From: Protula sp. h YS-2021
Taxonomy: Eukaryota; Annelida; Polychaeta; Sabellida; Serpulidae
Assembly (NCBI GenBank): GCA_949752745.1
Contig: OX457034.1
Span: 7,400,904 to 7,464,903, forward strand
Direction: 5' to 3'
DNA length: 64,000 nucleotides
Below, piece by piece: positions 50,330-62,241 of the stretch. Each line of letters starts with the position of its first letter. Position 1 is the first letter of the stretch. The notes beneath the pieces are model-generated. The model was given only the letters and a program-made list of their open reading frames with translations. It was not told the origin of the DNA and searched no databases. A program made the position numbers and the translations under genes.

Positions 50330-51003
50330 TTACCTTCCTGCAGGAACTGCATAGTGCCCAACCTGGAATAGCGAAAATGATAAAATTGGCTAGATTGTAC
50401 ATTTGGTGGCTCAATGTCGACAGAGATTTCGAAATGCAGGCGAAAATGTGCCCAAGTTGTTTAGAGGTAATCAAAAGTTCAACCAGAGCTACAGTTCACC
50501 CGTGGAAATGGCCAAGTAATCCATGGAAAAGGATCCACATTGATTTCGCAGGACTTTTTAAAGGCCATATGTTCATCATAATAGCCGACGCACACTGTAG
50601 ATGGCCAGAGGCACGGATTATGGAAAAAATCCCCTGCGAAAACTGTTAAAGTACTTCAAGAACTGTTTATCACCTACGGAATTTGTGATGTTATCTCTAC
50701 AGGCAAAGGTACCACATTCCATTCCGAGGCTTTCCAGAAATTTCTGAAACTCCATGGAATCATTTACAAAACTACGAACCCTTTTAAACCCTCGCGAAAC
50801 GGTTTAGCAGTGCGTATGGTTCAAAATCTCCCAGGCTAGTCTTAAATCGATGAAACACGATCCTCGTCCCATGCACGAGAAAGTAATCAAATTTCTACTG
50901 ATGCATCGCTCAACTAAAAACGCAACTACCAACGAGACCTCGGTATCGTTATTGCTAGGACGTGAAATCAAAACAAGGCTGGATTTGGCAAAACCCAATT
51001 GAC
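50330..51003 (+). pseudogene. Gypsy integrase, frameshifted, two of three catalytic residues lost
   Basis: The zinc-binding part ends in CPSCLEV near 50460. The core follows: first Asp in RIHIDFAGLF; then, after a frameshift, ISTGKGTTFHSEAF where the second Asp should precede the Gly; and NGLAVRMV in place of NGLAER, so the Glu is also lost. It cannot integrate DNA. Confidence 0.85.
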
Positions 51004-52077
51004 GTGACATCATTTACAGAAATGTAAACACCAAAGACAAATTTCAGCGCCGTTCTGTTAGTGTGAGTGATGAAGTGCTTGTTAGGGACTATCCACAAAA
51101 GCACTAAAAAATTTGCATTTGCAATTTTTTCGCAAAAAATCGGAACGTTAATGTGTGAAGTTTTGTTTGACGATTCAAGCTGACGAAGACACGTTGACTA
51201 AATCCGTCATTCACAACACCCGGTTGAAGAAAAACCTATCAAGAGCGATGATACCCCTCAACCATCAACCGTTTGACCCAAGCCCACTGAACCTAGCGTG
51301 ACAGCAGGTCGTACAGCTGTTCCGTGTTGCGTAGCGCTACCTACAGCTGGTGAAAGCATGACGTCAAAAGCGAAACCCGTTGTTTCTAGCTGTGACAGTT
51401 AAAATTCCAGAGCCTTCTACCAATGTTTCAGACCCCGTTTCACCTGTTTAAGCAAAAACTGAAATTTCTAGTATCGGCAGTCGTGTATCGCGATCAGGTC
51501 GTTCTGTGAGACTGTCAAGGCCTAACTTTTAGTTAAATGTCGTGCAGTTCAGATATTTTGCTATATTTAATGATTATTTGTTTGTTATAAGTCAACATTA
51601 GCGTTTTATGACTTATATTTGCTGTAAAGGTGCTGATTTGATGGCTGGTTGTAGCTAAGTTAAAGTGCTGATAACGTTGCTGTAATTTGCAGTGTTCGGA
51701 GTTAATCACCATTTTAGCTGCTGTATTTTCCCTATTGGTTTTCTTATTGTTACTTTGAGCTTTATTTCCATATCTGCTAAGTAATTCTTAAAGTCGCAAT
51801 CATGGATCAAGTTTATAACCTTGTCAGTATTGAAGTGTGAGAACGTCGAATCGCAGTGATAGCGATAATACAGAGCAAAAAAAAAGTGGAAAAAGTAAAC
51901 ATTCTGCAGTTTTCAGGTAATTTAATTGATATATTCTGTCTAGTATATTTATAGATTTTGTACCTCTTTGTTTGGTAATCAGATAAAATGTTCAAGTGAG
52001 TGCTGGTAGCAGAAGAACAGTTAAAGCACAGTTAAGCTGTAGTCTAGACAACAACTCTTGTATCAGTACGCAGGTAA

Positions 52078-52196
52078 TGTTGTGTATATGTGTAGCCAGT
52101 GCGAGTTACTTCCGGTTGTAAATAAAACATGGCGGCAACCTAGCGCCTGTTTAATTTAATGGAGTGTTTCCACGTGACCACCTCGCATACAGAACA
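52078..52196 (+). repeat. 3' LTR of the gypsy element
   Basis: Shares the first ~75 bp with the 5' LTR, then differs by an insertion before the 'gaaca' end. Confidence 0.65.
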
Positions 52197-53675
52197 ACTC
52201 ACGGTATTCGAGTAACTTAATAGCGTCCCTAGCACAGAATCAGGCAAAAGTAGGAACATTGTGGGTACACTTTATTTCCAGCTGTTTCTTTTCTCGATTG
52301 AGCAATACATAAAAATACAAATAATGCAAAGCGGAGGCACTTAAGGTGCCAAAAGTTCAACACTAACAAAACTATATAACAAAGAGTAACATGTACCTGA
52401 AACAACGATATGAGAAGGGATTGGGATGGGGAGGAGGGTACAAAACAAAGATAAAAACATGACTTACATGCACGCGATTTATAGCAATAAAGGGGATTCA
52501 AGGGTGTGGCTTATACACTGAATACGATAAGAGAGGACGGGGCGTGCAACATAACTATAACAACAATATAACTTGTACAACATTACTGCGACAAAGAAGG
52601 GGGTTGGGGAAGACGTATAGCAGCATGGCGAAATTGCGACTCTGGGAAATGGACATTGTGCTTGTTCACTGTCGAGAATCTAAGCTGCCGAAAGTTCGCT
52701 AATAACAGATCGAGCTCAGAGGGTTGCTTCAACCAAATAATAAACCAAGGCAAAATTTAACTCTCTTTAGACAGTGACGCTTGCCATAAAGCATACGCCC
52801 GCGACCATTTTAAAAAGATAAGCAAATTCATTTGATTCATCAGTATGTGCTTGTTTATGACGTAGTTGTTTATTTTATACTGATTAGTTTCACAATGCAA
52901 AACTAGTGTGCTGGGCGTGCTATACTGAAATATGGTGCAAGTTTTTTTTACGTGCACCGCTCTATTTCCAGTGCCAGAGGGGAGCTATACTAGGCTATCT
53001 TCTCGCTCTCCAGTATATTTAGCCCCCTCTCTAACTTTTTTACGTGTAAATATATTTGATAATATTTGTTGATAAGAATAAATGGACTAATTAAACTGTA
53101 TAAAATTATCTTGTACTACTTTATTCACTAATTTCAACACAATTCAAACAAAATATAAAAAGGCATCCTTGATCAGAAAGTTTTTAGTTTTCTCTTAATA
53201 TCAGTTTTAGCATTTAGAGAGCCCAGGTGGATTGCCATAAATAACATCCACATTATCCAAGAAGGGCTTTCTTCTATGTTCAACGTCATTTTAAAAAAGC
53301 ATATGATCTTTGATATAGTTGTTACTTTAGTTTAGAATTTAGGTATTCAGTATTAGATAGACAAAGTATTGTTTAAAAAAGACGACTATATTTCTTTAAA
53401 TGAAGTATCACATTAAGTAATTGTTTTATTATTGTAGTATTGTAGCGCTGCAATGTTTGTACAGTTTATGATGTAGCGCTTTTATATTTACTTTAAACAG
53501 CGCGCTATAAAAAGTACTGTAAAAATAATAATAATAATAATCTTTTTAGAAAGTGATATCAATAGGGGCAAAAAATACCTGGTGGAGGGGGAGATAGCCT
53601 AGTCCATCTTCCCCCCGAGGGGGAAGGAAACTGTACGGGGGCAAGATATAATGTTACACCGGTGCCTTTCTGTAA
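52197..53675. other. Interval between LTR element and transporter
   Basis: Two related segments in opposite orientation, near 52975-53030 ('actaggctatcttctcgctc') and 53580-53630 ('gagatagcctagtccatctt'), may be ends of a ~650-bp decayed element. An (AAT)n stretch lies at 53524-53540. The 3' UTR of the minus-strand transporter should lie at the right end. No other gene is seen. Confidence 0.4.
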
Positions 53676-56600
53676 TTAGGTCAAGCATATATGTTCCTCG
53701 TCTGTTCTCTTGTTATCGTCTGCGACATCAGAGTCGTGTTCCTTAGCTTCTGCTTCGCCGGCTGTCATTACATGGAATATCTGCGCTATCTCTTCGAATG
53801 TACGGTGCTTTGTTTCAGGGACTTTGAAATAGATGAAGAGAACAGATGCGATGCAGCAGGCGATAAATATGAGCATTGTGAACTCCTTCAATGCTTTCTA
53901 CAATAAAATAAGACATTTTACGGCTTATCTGAAGCCCGTTCATGCTTTTTGAAATAAAACAAATCATTTACAAGATTTGTGAAGTCCTCTAATGCTTTCT
54001 GTGAAATAAAACAAAAATTGCAAGTTTTATGAAGTCCTTCCATATTTTCTGTAACATAAAACAAGAAATTTATAAGAATTGTAAGCAAATAAGTTTGTTT
54101 ATTTTAGGACATTTTAGGGTATATGAATACGTTTCTTTCCTTTTAAGTACTTTTTATTGGAAGTTAATCGATAGCTTTAGAAGCCTATATTTAAAAAGAA
54201 CTGATTAAAGCACTCATCACTGTATGATTGGAACTGAAATTACATTGACGTGCTACTGCTTAGCTGTAAAACTTTATGTACTTTAAAAAACGTTTCCAAA
54301 CCTGGATCAGTTCAAAGCTAAATACAACAACTGTCATGAAAATCCAGCTCGTTAGACCTGCCGTTGCCATGGCAATGGGTCGAGCTTCTTGTCGAAATAA
54401 TTCCGCACCAATTATCAGTGGAATTGGACCTGTTAAGGCGAAGCAAGTCATTTTTTTCCAAAATTTATTCCTTGACATTTGGTAATTTCTTAATTTTTAA
54501 GAGAATAGAAATTATTGATTATGTTACTCTTTTACAGCTCATGTAAATACATGTTAGAGATAACTGAATTTGTTTATTTAGGTTATAATCAAAAAATGAA
54601 ATTTAAATCAGCAAAAGTAAAACTGTAAAAGTACGTATTAGAATAGCTAGCAAAAGTAAAACTGTAAAATAGTGTATTTGAATCACTAAAGTTATCTTCC
54701 AAAGCCTTAAGTGCCTTTGAAAAGTCGCAGATCCCCCTCGAATTTGAAAAAATCTAACAACCGGTTGTCATCGACCCCCTTCAACACATCTTTCTAATTT
54801 ATCAATTCTAGATCAGCGCATAGGATTTGATCAAAGACTGATATATACCAAGTCCCAAAGCGAAAGCAGCCAGGAAGGTGAGTACACATACTACGCTGAC
54901 GTAATTCAGCCACCAATACTGTGCCTGTATTAATAATATCAAAGCTGTACTTAATGGAAAAATGCACTGCTGTAGTTCACTCTACTTAAAAGTGAACTAC
55001 AGTACACAGCGTTTCAAAGAATGGTGTGACAGAATATGTATTTGAAACCATCAGAAAATTGTACCAAATATAGGAAATATATATAGAAATTGTGTCAAAT
55101 ATATGAATTATAAATGATATCTGTTTTTTAGACTCTAGATAAAGTTATTGATAACTATAACAAATGAAATAAATTCCTTAATGGTAACCAACAATTCTAT
55201 GAAGCCGTAATTGACCTATTACATTGGCCTTTTACAGTGTCCTATCAAATTGACACATTATATTGACCTATCATATGAAGGAATTTTAATGGACTAAGAA
55301 CGCAATGATGTCCGTTTTGAATTTTTCTCAGTATTAAGTAAAGCGAAATGAAATTACTGTCTGTCAGTCACAAACCCAATGTCAATCTATTACACTATAT
55401 TTGACACGAATACACAAAATTGCTTTTCAAGAAATTATAATCTTGCAGTCTGACATCCTTTTCAAAATAGCACGATAATCATTTTGAGTCTTTTCAGCAC
55501 GTGTATTTACTGTCCAAGTGAAGGCAAAATTAACTGTACTTCGACGAGTTCAGTGAGAGACAGCCCACGACGGAGTCAACCAAAGGTAACAACAACGGAG
55601 CAAGATCGAGCTCTTCAAACGATGCACTTTTTTCGATCGTTTCCAGTCTGCAGTGGCAAAGGCGTTAGTGACACCTAGCAGACGCAGCAGCAAACTGCTA
55701 AAAGAGCTCAGCGAGCGTGGAATAATGCCTCCGGGCGAGTCTATATTGGAGCAGTGTTAAACCAACAACGGCTACGCTTCCGACTTGAGTGGGGACCAAC
55801 TAATTTTGAAATCGATGGCCAGTAGCATTGTGGTGTCGCGTAGTGTTTGGCAACGTGTGGCGGATTCTTTTTCTGTTTCCGAATGGCCTCCGACAACGAG
55901 TATACAGACAATGAGGACAGCGATTCACACAAGCTTGTGTTCATAAAGTCTATAGATTTGCTGGAGGGAGTGCGATGGTGTTGGGTGCTATACAATTTGG
56001 TTGTACAGCGAAACCTCGACATCGTACTACCTCCCTATTGGGACCACCTATGAAATATGGCACATTTTTTCGGTCCCGAATGCGCTCCAAAGACTTCAAT
56101 GGTTAAGGAAACTCCCAATTGGGACCACCTCGGAACGGACCACTTCTGGCCACTTTTTTCGGTCCCAAGCACTCAAAATACCTGAGATCGGATCACTGTT
56201 GAACACAGGGGACATCGCTGTATCTGTGCGGCACATTATTCACAACACTTAGCATCTTGTTGTCTTGGATATTGTTGCTGGGGATTATGGTAACAAGTGT
56301 GTAACCAGACAGGGCTCTTTTTGGTTATCTATTGTCTAAACAATAGCACCTGACAATATACATGTATATCTGAGTACCTCTGAGTAATCCTTAGGCTACT
56401 GTTACCGCTCCAGCTAATTCTTTGAAACCTGGTGTTTAAAACTTTTCCGGAGTTCAACCACGTTGAAAATGTAGAAAGAATTTTTAATTGCAATTTTTAT
56501 TCCATTACTGTCGCTCAGTGCCTAATCTGTCATTGCATTGGCTACTCTCTGAGTAACTCTGGGCCAGCTGCTGGATATTGAAACCGAACTGCAAACTGTT

Positions 56601-59600
56601 ATCGTGAAATCAAAAGTTATATCAAAGCAAGCTAGCATGGATAGATTTGTTCATGCTAAGCAAAAAGTTATGTTTAGACAGTCTAGCATGGATAATTTTT
56701 GAACCTTTATACATTGGACTCACTTGCTAAATATAGTCGCAAAAGTATGCAAAATTGTGTGTGTCTATAACATACAGATGTCTAATCAGTTGAGACGTAA
56801 TAGGTAAATATTGTAAACGTAATATTGTAAACGAATATTACTTTCATTGTGTTCGGACAACAAAGTTGAATCTATGGTCAACCCACAACATTTTACCCAA
56901 GAATGACCAAACCTCCCAAACCAGAGGAAGGCGCGCAAGATATTAAAAAGTGGAAATAACGTTCTGACTTTAGTATGTCTTTAAATTACTGTCGTTGTAA
57001 AATTTTTATCGGACTGAAGTTTTACGCATTTTTAGCGCATATCCGTTTTGCTGCTTGAAATTATGCTGAATACTTCTTTAAATGCAACAATTTTCATCTT
57101 TCATTACGTTTTTAAATTGCATAAATATATTTTGGACATTATTTATCACAGAATAAAGCACAGTTTTAGACAGAATTAAGATTTTTTGCTGTTGCGAATG
57201 ACGAAGATTAGACCTGGTAATGAAGAGCTACTGTGAGAACAGCCAGATCTAGAGCACAGAATATAAGAGGGTAAATAAGCAGCGGGCGTCTTCCTGCTCT
57301 TTCAATCAGTAGTACCTGGAATAAAGAAAATATGAATCCCTAATCACTTATTGGCGTTTCGCCATGAGAAATAAATTAGGCAGATCAAGCATTTTCTCAT
57401 CATAATAATTATTGAAACGTGTTCTTTATCTACGTATTGATGAAATTCTAGATTATTTAAGTCATTTCTATGGTGTGGCATTGTAACTTAGTTGCATTAG
57501 CAATGATTATAAAACATTGCTAGTATATTATAAATGAACTAGTAAGTTCATCATTATTGCTCTGTTGTTTTTTGTTTGACATTGTATTATGTTCCTGCCC
57601 TTGTGCCAACCAAGTCTCAAATTTAGAGCAAAATTCATGTCTTATCCTAGGTTTAAACATGGAAGTTTTAATGGTTACTGCTGCATTTATTCTTTAATTT
57701 AAAACTCTTACCCCAAATACACACATAACAGCCAAAGTTCCATTTGCACCAAGTACTGCATACTGAACAGATGTTTCTTTCACTCCGGCTGCTTTGAAAA
57801 CCCCAACAGAGTAAAACAGGATCTGTTGTCATAGACAGGTACTTTCTTATGCCGTATGCGTTTATATGTTGCCAGTTATTTTTACTAAAGCTTGTTCAAA
57901 CTCTACGTAGATAATTTTGTTCCTCATACATTTGTTTTATATATAATAAGCAAAAATATGTTCAAAATTTGCATATATTTATTAAAACTGGTGTTTGGCT
58001 TAATTTAAAATTGCAATTTCTGAAACAGATAGTTGCTAATTAAAATATTTTATAAATGATGTTGAAATTAACACATCCAGTGAATTCATAATCACTAATG
58101 ATTCGGCCATTGATGAAATAACACAATTAAAACATACTTACCCCATTAATTCCTGTGAATTGCTGTGTTGCTTGTAGAGCACAGGCAACAATAAGTGGCA
58201 TTCTCAAATGAGGCGACATCACCAGCTTTCCCAAGGTAATTGTTTTTGTATCGTCACTTTTATCTTTGGATTCTTTTTTCAAATCATTGAGATCTTCCGA
58301 TACATCTTCGCTATTTCGCAAGAACTGCAGGGCTTTTTAAACGTCATTGCGTTAAGAATCGTGTTTTTATTACAGCATAAACAGTTAGTAAACAAATAAC
58401 ACAGGAGGTTATTGGCCCATAAAGAGCTGTTCTCACTTATAATATTTTGTTAAATTGTTTTTAGTTTTTGCTGGTGTTAACCTCTCTCAAGGCTAGTAAG
58501 TCTTAACGGTAACTTTCCAATATTAAAATCCAGTTCCTTATTTGAAGAGTACTTTATGTCGTTGGTATTTCAAATTGTTGCCAGCAGATTACATGGCAAT
58601 AACATGCTTATGAAGAATGCATTTTTATATAAAACTAGCAGTTTCGAAAGACAGCATCATCCTCTTTTCAGTAAATAATTATTTGAATTTATTTGTCATT
58701 TGAATTTTAAAAAACTGACAATAATCGTAATATTAAAAACTAATAATGATTACCTTTGATTGCGCTACCTACATCGTGACGACTGAGCATTAGAAACCGC
58801 GGTGAGTCGGGCAAAAACGGAAGGGCAAGAAGGGAAGTAGTTATAGGCACAACGTTTAGTAGAAGTAAATATGGCCACAGCCCCTTTGTCCCTGAAATAA
58901 ATTATATTGGGAGATTAAAGATGAAAAAAACGCATACAAGTTTCATCTTTTTCACAAACTTATATCGTCAGCAACTGAAATTGTTGTACATTTTAGTTTT
59001 AAAATTGCAGCTTTTGGCAATTGCTGATTAAATTTAATTTGCACAAGCTAAAACTATACACAAGTTAAAACTCTATACTTTTGACTGATTTTTTTCATAA
59101 ACAAAGTACTGCTGTAAAATTGGAGGGTATAATTATTTGTGTTTTTATTTTTAAATCATATGTTAACACAAAAATAATATTAATTCTGTGTGATTATTTA
59201 GATACATCAATTATCTGTGTGCTGAAAGGAAAAAAACATGGGATGGAAAAAGTCTGGACATTTTTTCATACTTCTATTTAACCGTATGAACAAAAAATAT
59301 TGATCACATCGATCACCTCGTGCTGTAGAGCACTGAATGTTAACATTATAAAACAAAAAACAAAGTAGCTTGTCAAAGACCCTAAAAAATATGACAATAA
59401 AAGCATTAAGAAATACCGAATATTTCTCTGAGACCAAACACACTGGCAAAGAAAATTCCAATAGCTATAAACAACTGATGACCAGATCCAAATGCCCCTC
59501 TCAGCCTACAGGGCGCGATCTCAGTGAGATACATAGGTGCTAGAGTAGACACAAGTCCTATACATAAAAACGTAGCAGAATTAAAAAATCTAGCAGCCTT

Positions 59601-62241
59601 TGTGAAGGTAACATACCCTGCGTTATATTTAAGCACATTTTTACCGAACACTAGATGACGCTACTCTCCTCATAAACAGTTGTTTTTCAATTAATTTTTT
59701 TTGGCCCATTATTTATATTGCTTTTGATCTATTAAAAGTTTCAGTGTCTTTTAAGTGAAAAATCAAAGTATGGAAAAAGTACAAATATATTTATCTCAAG
59801 CATAGAAATAACTATTCTCTATACAGTTACTCTGGTGTACTCTGTTATGTTGATGAAATACTACTATTTACCGCAGCCTACTCCTTGTATAATCCTACCA
59901 ACGATCAGTAATTCTGGCAGCTTCGTGGCCACGCAAATTGTCTGAACTACTGTACCGATACAAGAAGGAATGTGACTGATTAATATAGCCTTCTTTCTGA
60001 AAAAATTTCAATAATCAACACAGTTTGATATTCCATGCTGAGAAAGTATATCATATGCTTCTAAGTGTAAATAAATAAGTTCCTGAAGAAAGAAAATATT
60101 ATAAAATGTTTAATACTGTTGGTATGATACTAGGTTTTACCTAAGGGATAATCTTAGTGATTTCTTTCAAAGTTTTAAGTGGCTTTTTAATTCATATAGT
60201 TGTTGATATTTTCATAATTTGCATATTAATAGTGAAATATGGTACCTTCCGTATCGCTCAGCTGTTTTATCTGACAACAGCACTCCAAGCATGCCCGCTG
60301 GGTAAAACACGGCATTAGTCACAGACCAAAGTACAGTGATTGTGAAATCCCCTACTTCTTTACCATACCTTGCAGCATAGACATCCCTGTAAAACTGCTG
60401 GATGAGCTATCAAAATAAATAATAGTCTTAGCCACTCTTACCTCTTATTCTGCATCCTTACCTTTTAGGATTTTGCTACTATATAAATAGCGTGAGATTC
60501 TAAACTGAACAAATAACGGTGTATAAAGTTTACTATATTTGAAAGAGATTATGGTAAGTTTTCTGTGTTAAAATTTACAAACCAATTGATTAATTTCGTA
60601 ACTAGCAAATAAACCTCTCTTTTCAGTGTAAACTTTCTCTGTCCTTCAGAATTATGGAATGCCGTTTTCACATTTATTAGTGAATTATTGATATCAAGAA
60701 TTAATTTTTGATCTCAAAAATTGATTTTTTGATATCAAGAATTAATTTTTGATCTCAAAAAATGCCTATTTTGATATCAAGAATTCATTTTTGGTATCTG
60801 TAATTGTATTTTTGATATCTCTTAATGTATTCTTGATCTCAAAAAATAATTTTTAATATCAATAAATATTTAGAGATATCAAGAAATATTTATTGATATC
60901 AAAAATGATTTAATGATATCTAAAATTGATTTTTTGAGACCAAAAATTCAATTCTTGATAGCAAAAATGAAATATTTGATAGCAAAATATCAATTTTGAG
61001 CTCAATAATTGGTTTTCTATCTATTGATATCAAGAATTTATTTCAGATATCATTATTTCAGACTGATACTTTTTTAATTTGTATTTTGAAATCTGCAAAC
61101 GATTTTGATCTCAAAAACTGGTTTTTGATATCAAAATATCAGCCTATTTTTTAAAATAAAAAATTCAGAAAAACGAATGTGTAAATAAATAATGGCTGTC
61201 CTTGTATACAGAATCTTTATTTTAATTTTTTACTGTACAAAAAAGAAGTAATTCTTGAGATCAAAAATTGTGTTGTTATTATTGATCTCATTAATTCAAA
61301 TTTTCATCTCTAAAATTTAATTGACGATTCGTCATATTTTATGTGAATGTGTGTCTCCCGTAAGATTTTTTAGGTTTGTAAAATTGATTTTTTTTTATCT
61401 CAAAAATATATTTTTGCCATCTAAAATTCAATTATTGATAGCAAAATATAAATAAATGAGATCTACATTGATTTATTGATATCTCTAAATATATTTTGAT
61501 ATCAAAAATAAGCATTAATGTTAAAACGGCATTCCATACAGAATATATAGTTCAGGGACATCTTACAAAAGTAAGAACAGAGCAAAATACCATTCATATT
61601 CTTTAATTTCTTTCAATGTGGTTTTGATTTCAAGAGCCTTAGCTTTTTTCAGAATATCAGGTTTATATATTTGGTATGGTGGTTCTGTGAAATAACCATC
61701 ACAACAAAAGAATTAACTGAATTAACAAATATTAACATTTGTCTGGTCATAACATGCTATTGAGTGTTATAACTTAATAAAATGTATTATTTTTTTTTTA
61801 TTGTGTTACATATTCATTATTGCTGAAGTCTAAAATTTAAGCTAGTTTAGTTCAGTTTAACAGATGTAGTTAAACTATGGACGCTGTTACCAAATAACAC
61901 ACCTCTAGAACAATCATTTTACAACAGAATAACGTGACAGAATTGGAAATAGGGGTTTTGACAGACAAGGTGACAATACATCAAGCATAGTAATTTATTA
62001 GTCCTTAGAAGGTGATTTAAAACACATGAAATTATAACCCAAATAATCAAAAATGCAGTTCACGAATTATGCAACGAAGATTCTCTCCGATTTCCAGTGT
62101 AAAATGAGAGCACAAAGTGTTTAAAGATTTACATAAACTTGCCAGTGAAGGCTGGTTCAGAACTCCCATGTTCCAGCCGAAGAGGAAGGACGATCCAAAC
62201 CATATGATAAAACTGTGAAACATCAATTTAGCTGTCAAGCC
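53676..62241 (-). CDS. SLC2/GLUT-type facilitative sugar transporter, eleven exons, first coding exon not found
   Basis: Minus-strand exons: 62241-62143, 60406-60246, 59996-59872, 59557-59417, 58891-58754, 58332-58142, 57822-57712, 57315-57214, 54924-54849, 54429-54302, 53897-53676; total 1494 nt, 497 residues. Order of landmarks: TM1 FGWNMGVLNQPS, FYRDVYAARYG, AERYGRKKA, PMYLTEIAPCRLRGAF, LPDSPRFL, TM7 QQFTGINGILFYS, ERAGRR, TM10 GPIPLIIGAELF, and VPETKHRTFEEI. These are the conserved signatures of the GLUT family in the major facilitator superfamily, which moves hexoses across the plasma membrane. Where GLUT1 has GPIPW the Trp is Leu. The first intron appears to use a GC donor (CTG|GCAAGT). 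A short N-terminal exon should lie further right, possibly outside the window. Sugar specificity cannot be told. Confidence 0.92.
53880..54085 (-). repeat. 50-bp tandem repeat spanning the last-exon acceptor of the transporter
   Basis: Four units start with 'gaaytcc' or similar at about 53880, 53931, 53981 and 54031, each with 'atgctttct...aataaaac'. The first is the real junction (acceptor at 53898, exon from 53897). The third and fourth keep strong minus-strand acceptors, TTTCACAG and GTTACAG, before an exon-like AAAGCATT or AAAATATG. Confidence 0.8.
54925..57213. other. Large transporter intron with inserted sequences
   Basis: Besides the transposon-like fragment at 55.55-56.2 kb there is a short direct repeat of 'ctagcatggata' (about 56632 and 56688). 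No other exon is recognised. Confidence 0.4.
55550..56200 (+). mobile_element. Possible pogo/Tigger-like DNA transposon fragment
   Basis: The phrase 'cagcgaaacctcgac' at 56006 followed by repeated 'ttgggaccacct' (56037, 56116) resembles the terminal sequence of pogo/Tigger elements, from memory. Upstream sequence carries broken protein-like frames (PSRRSSKLLKELSERG, SDNEYTDNEDSD) that could be transposase C-terminus or captured host sequence. The DDE domain is not visible. Confidence 0.35.
60653..61538. mobile_element. 886-bp non-autonomous inverted-repeat element filled with GATATC repeats
   Basis: It starts TATGGAATGCCGTTTTCACA and ends with the reverse complement of the same sequence with one or two changes (ttaaaacggcattccata). 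The hexamer CAGAAT flanks both ends (60647-60652 and 61539-61544), as expected for a target-site duplication. The interior is a degenerate ~18-bp array of 'tttttgatatcaagaat' and 'gatctcaaaaattg' type units. There is no coding frame. It lies in the first intron of the transporter. Confidence 0.85.

Larger units (their letters stand above)
47695..52196 (+). mobile_element. Ty3/gypsy LTR retrotransposon, inactive
   Basis: Short related LTRs at 47695-47789 and 52078-52196 both start TGTTGTG and share 'gtagccagtgcgagttactt', 'ccggttgtaaataaa' and a 'gaaca' end. A 'tggcgacgag' just inside the left LTR resembles a primer-binding region. Domains run gag zinc knuckles, protease, reverse transcriptase, RNase H, integrase, which is the gypsy order. 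Coding frames are broken and a large part of the RT is missing. No matching target-site duplication is seen, and the LTRs are shorter than usual and differ in length, so ends may be trimmed. Confidence 0.88.

Noticed and set aside
61591..61684. Possible transporter exon between TM1 and the second exon
   Set aside because: It has an acceptor-like start and an open frame, and a phase-consistent join exists. Including it, however, breaks the strong match of LIQQFY to the conserved GLUT 'IEEFY' position and removes those residues. The GC-donor model fits the family better.
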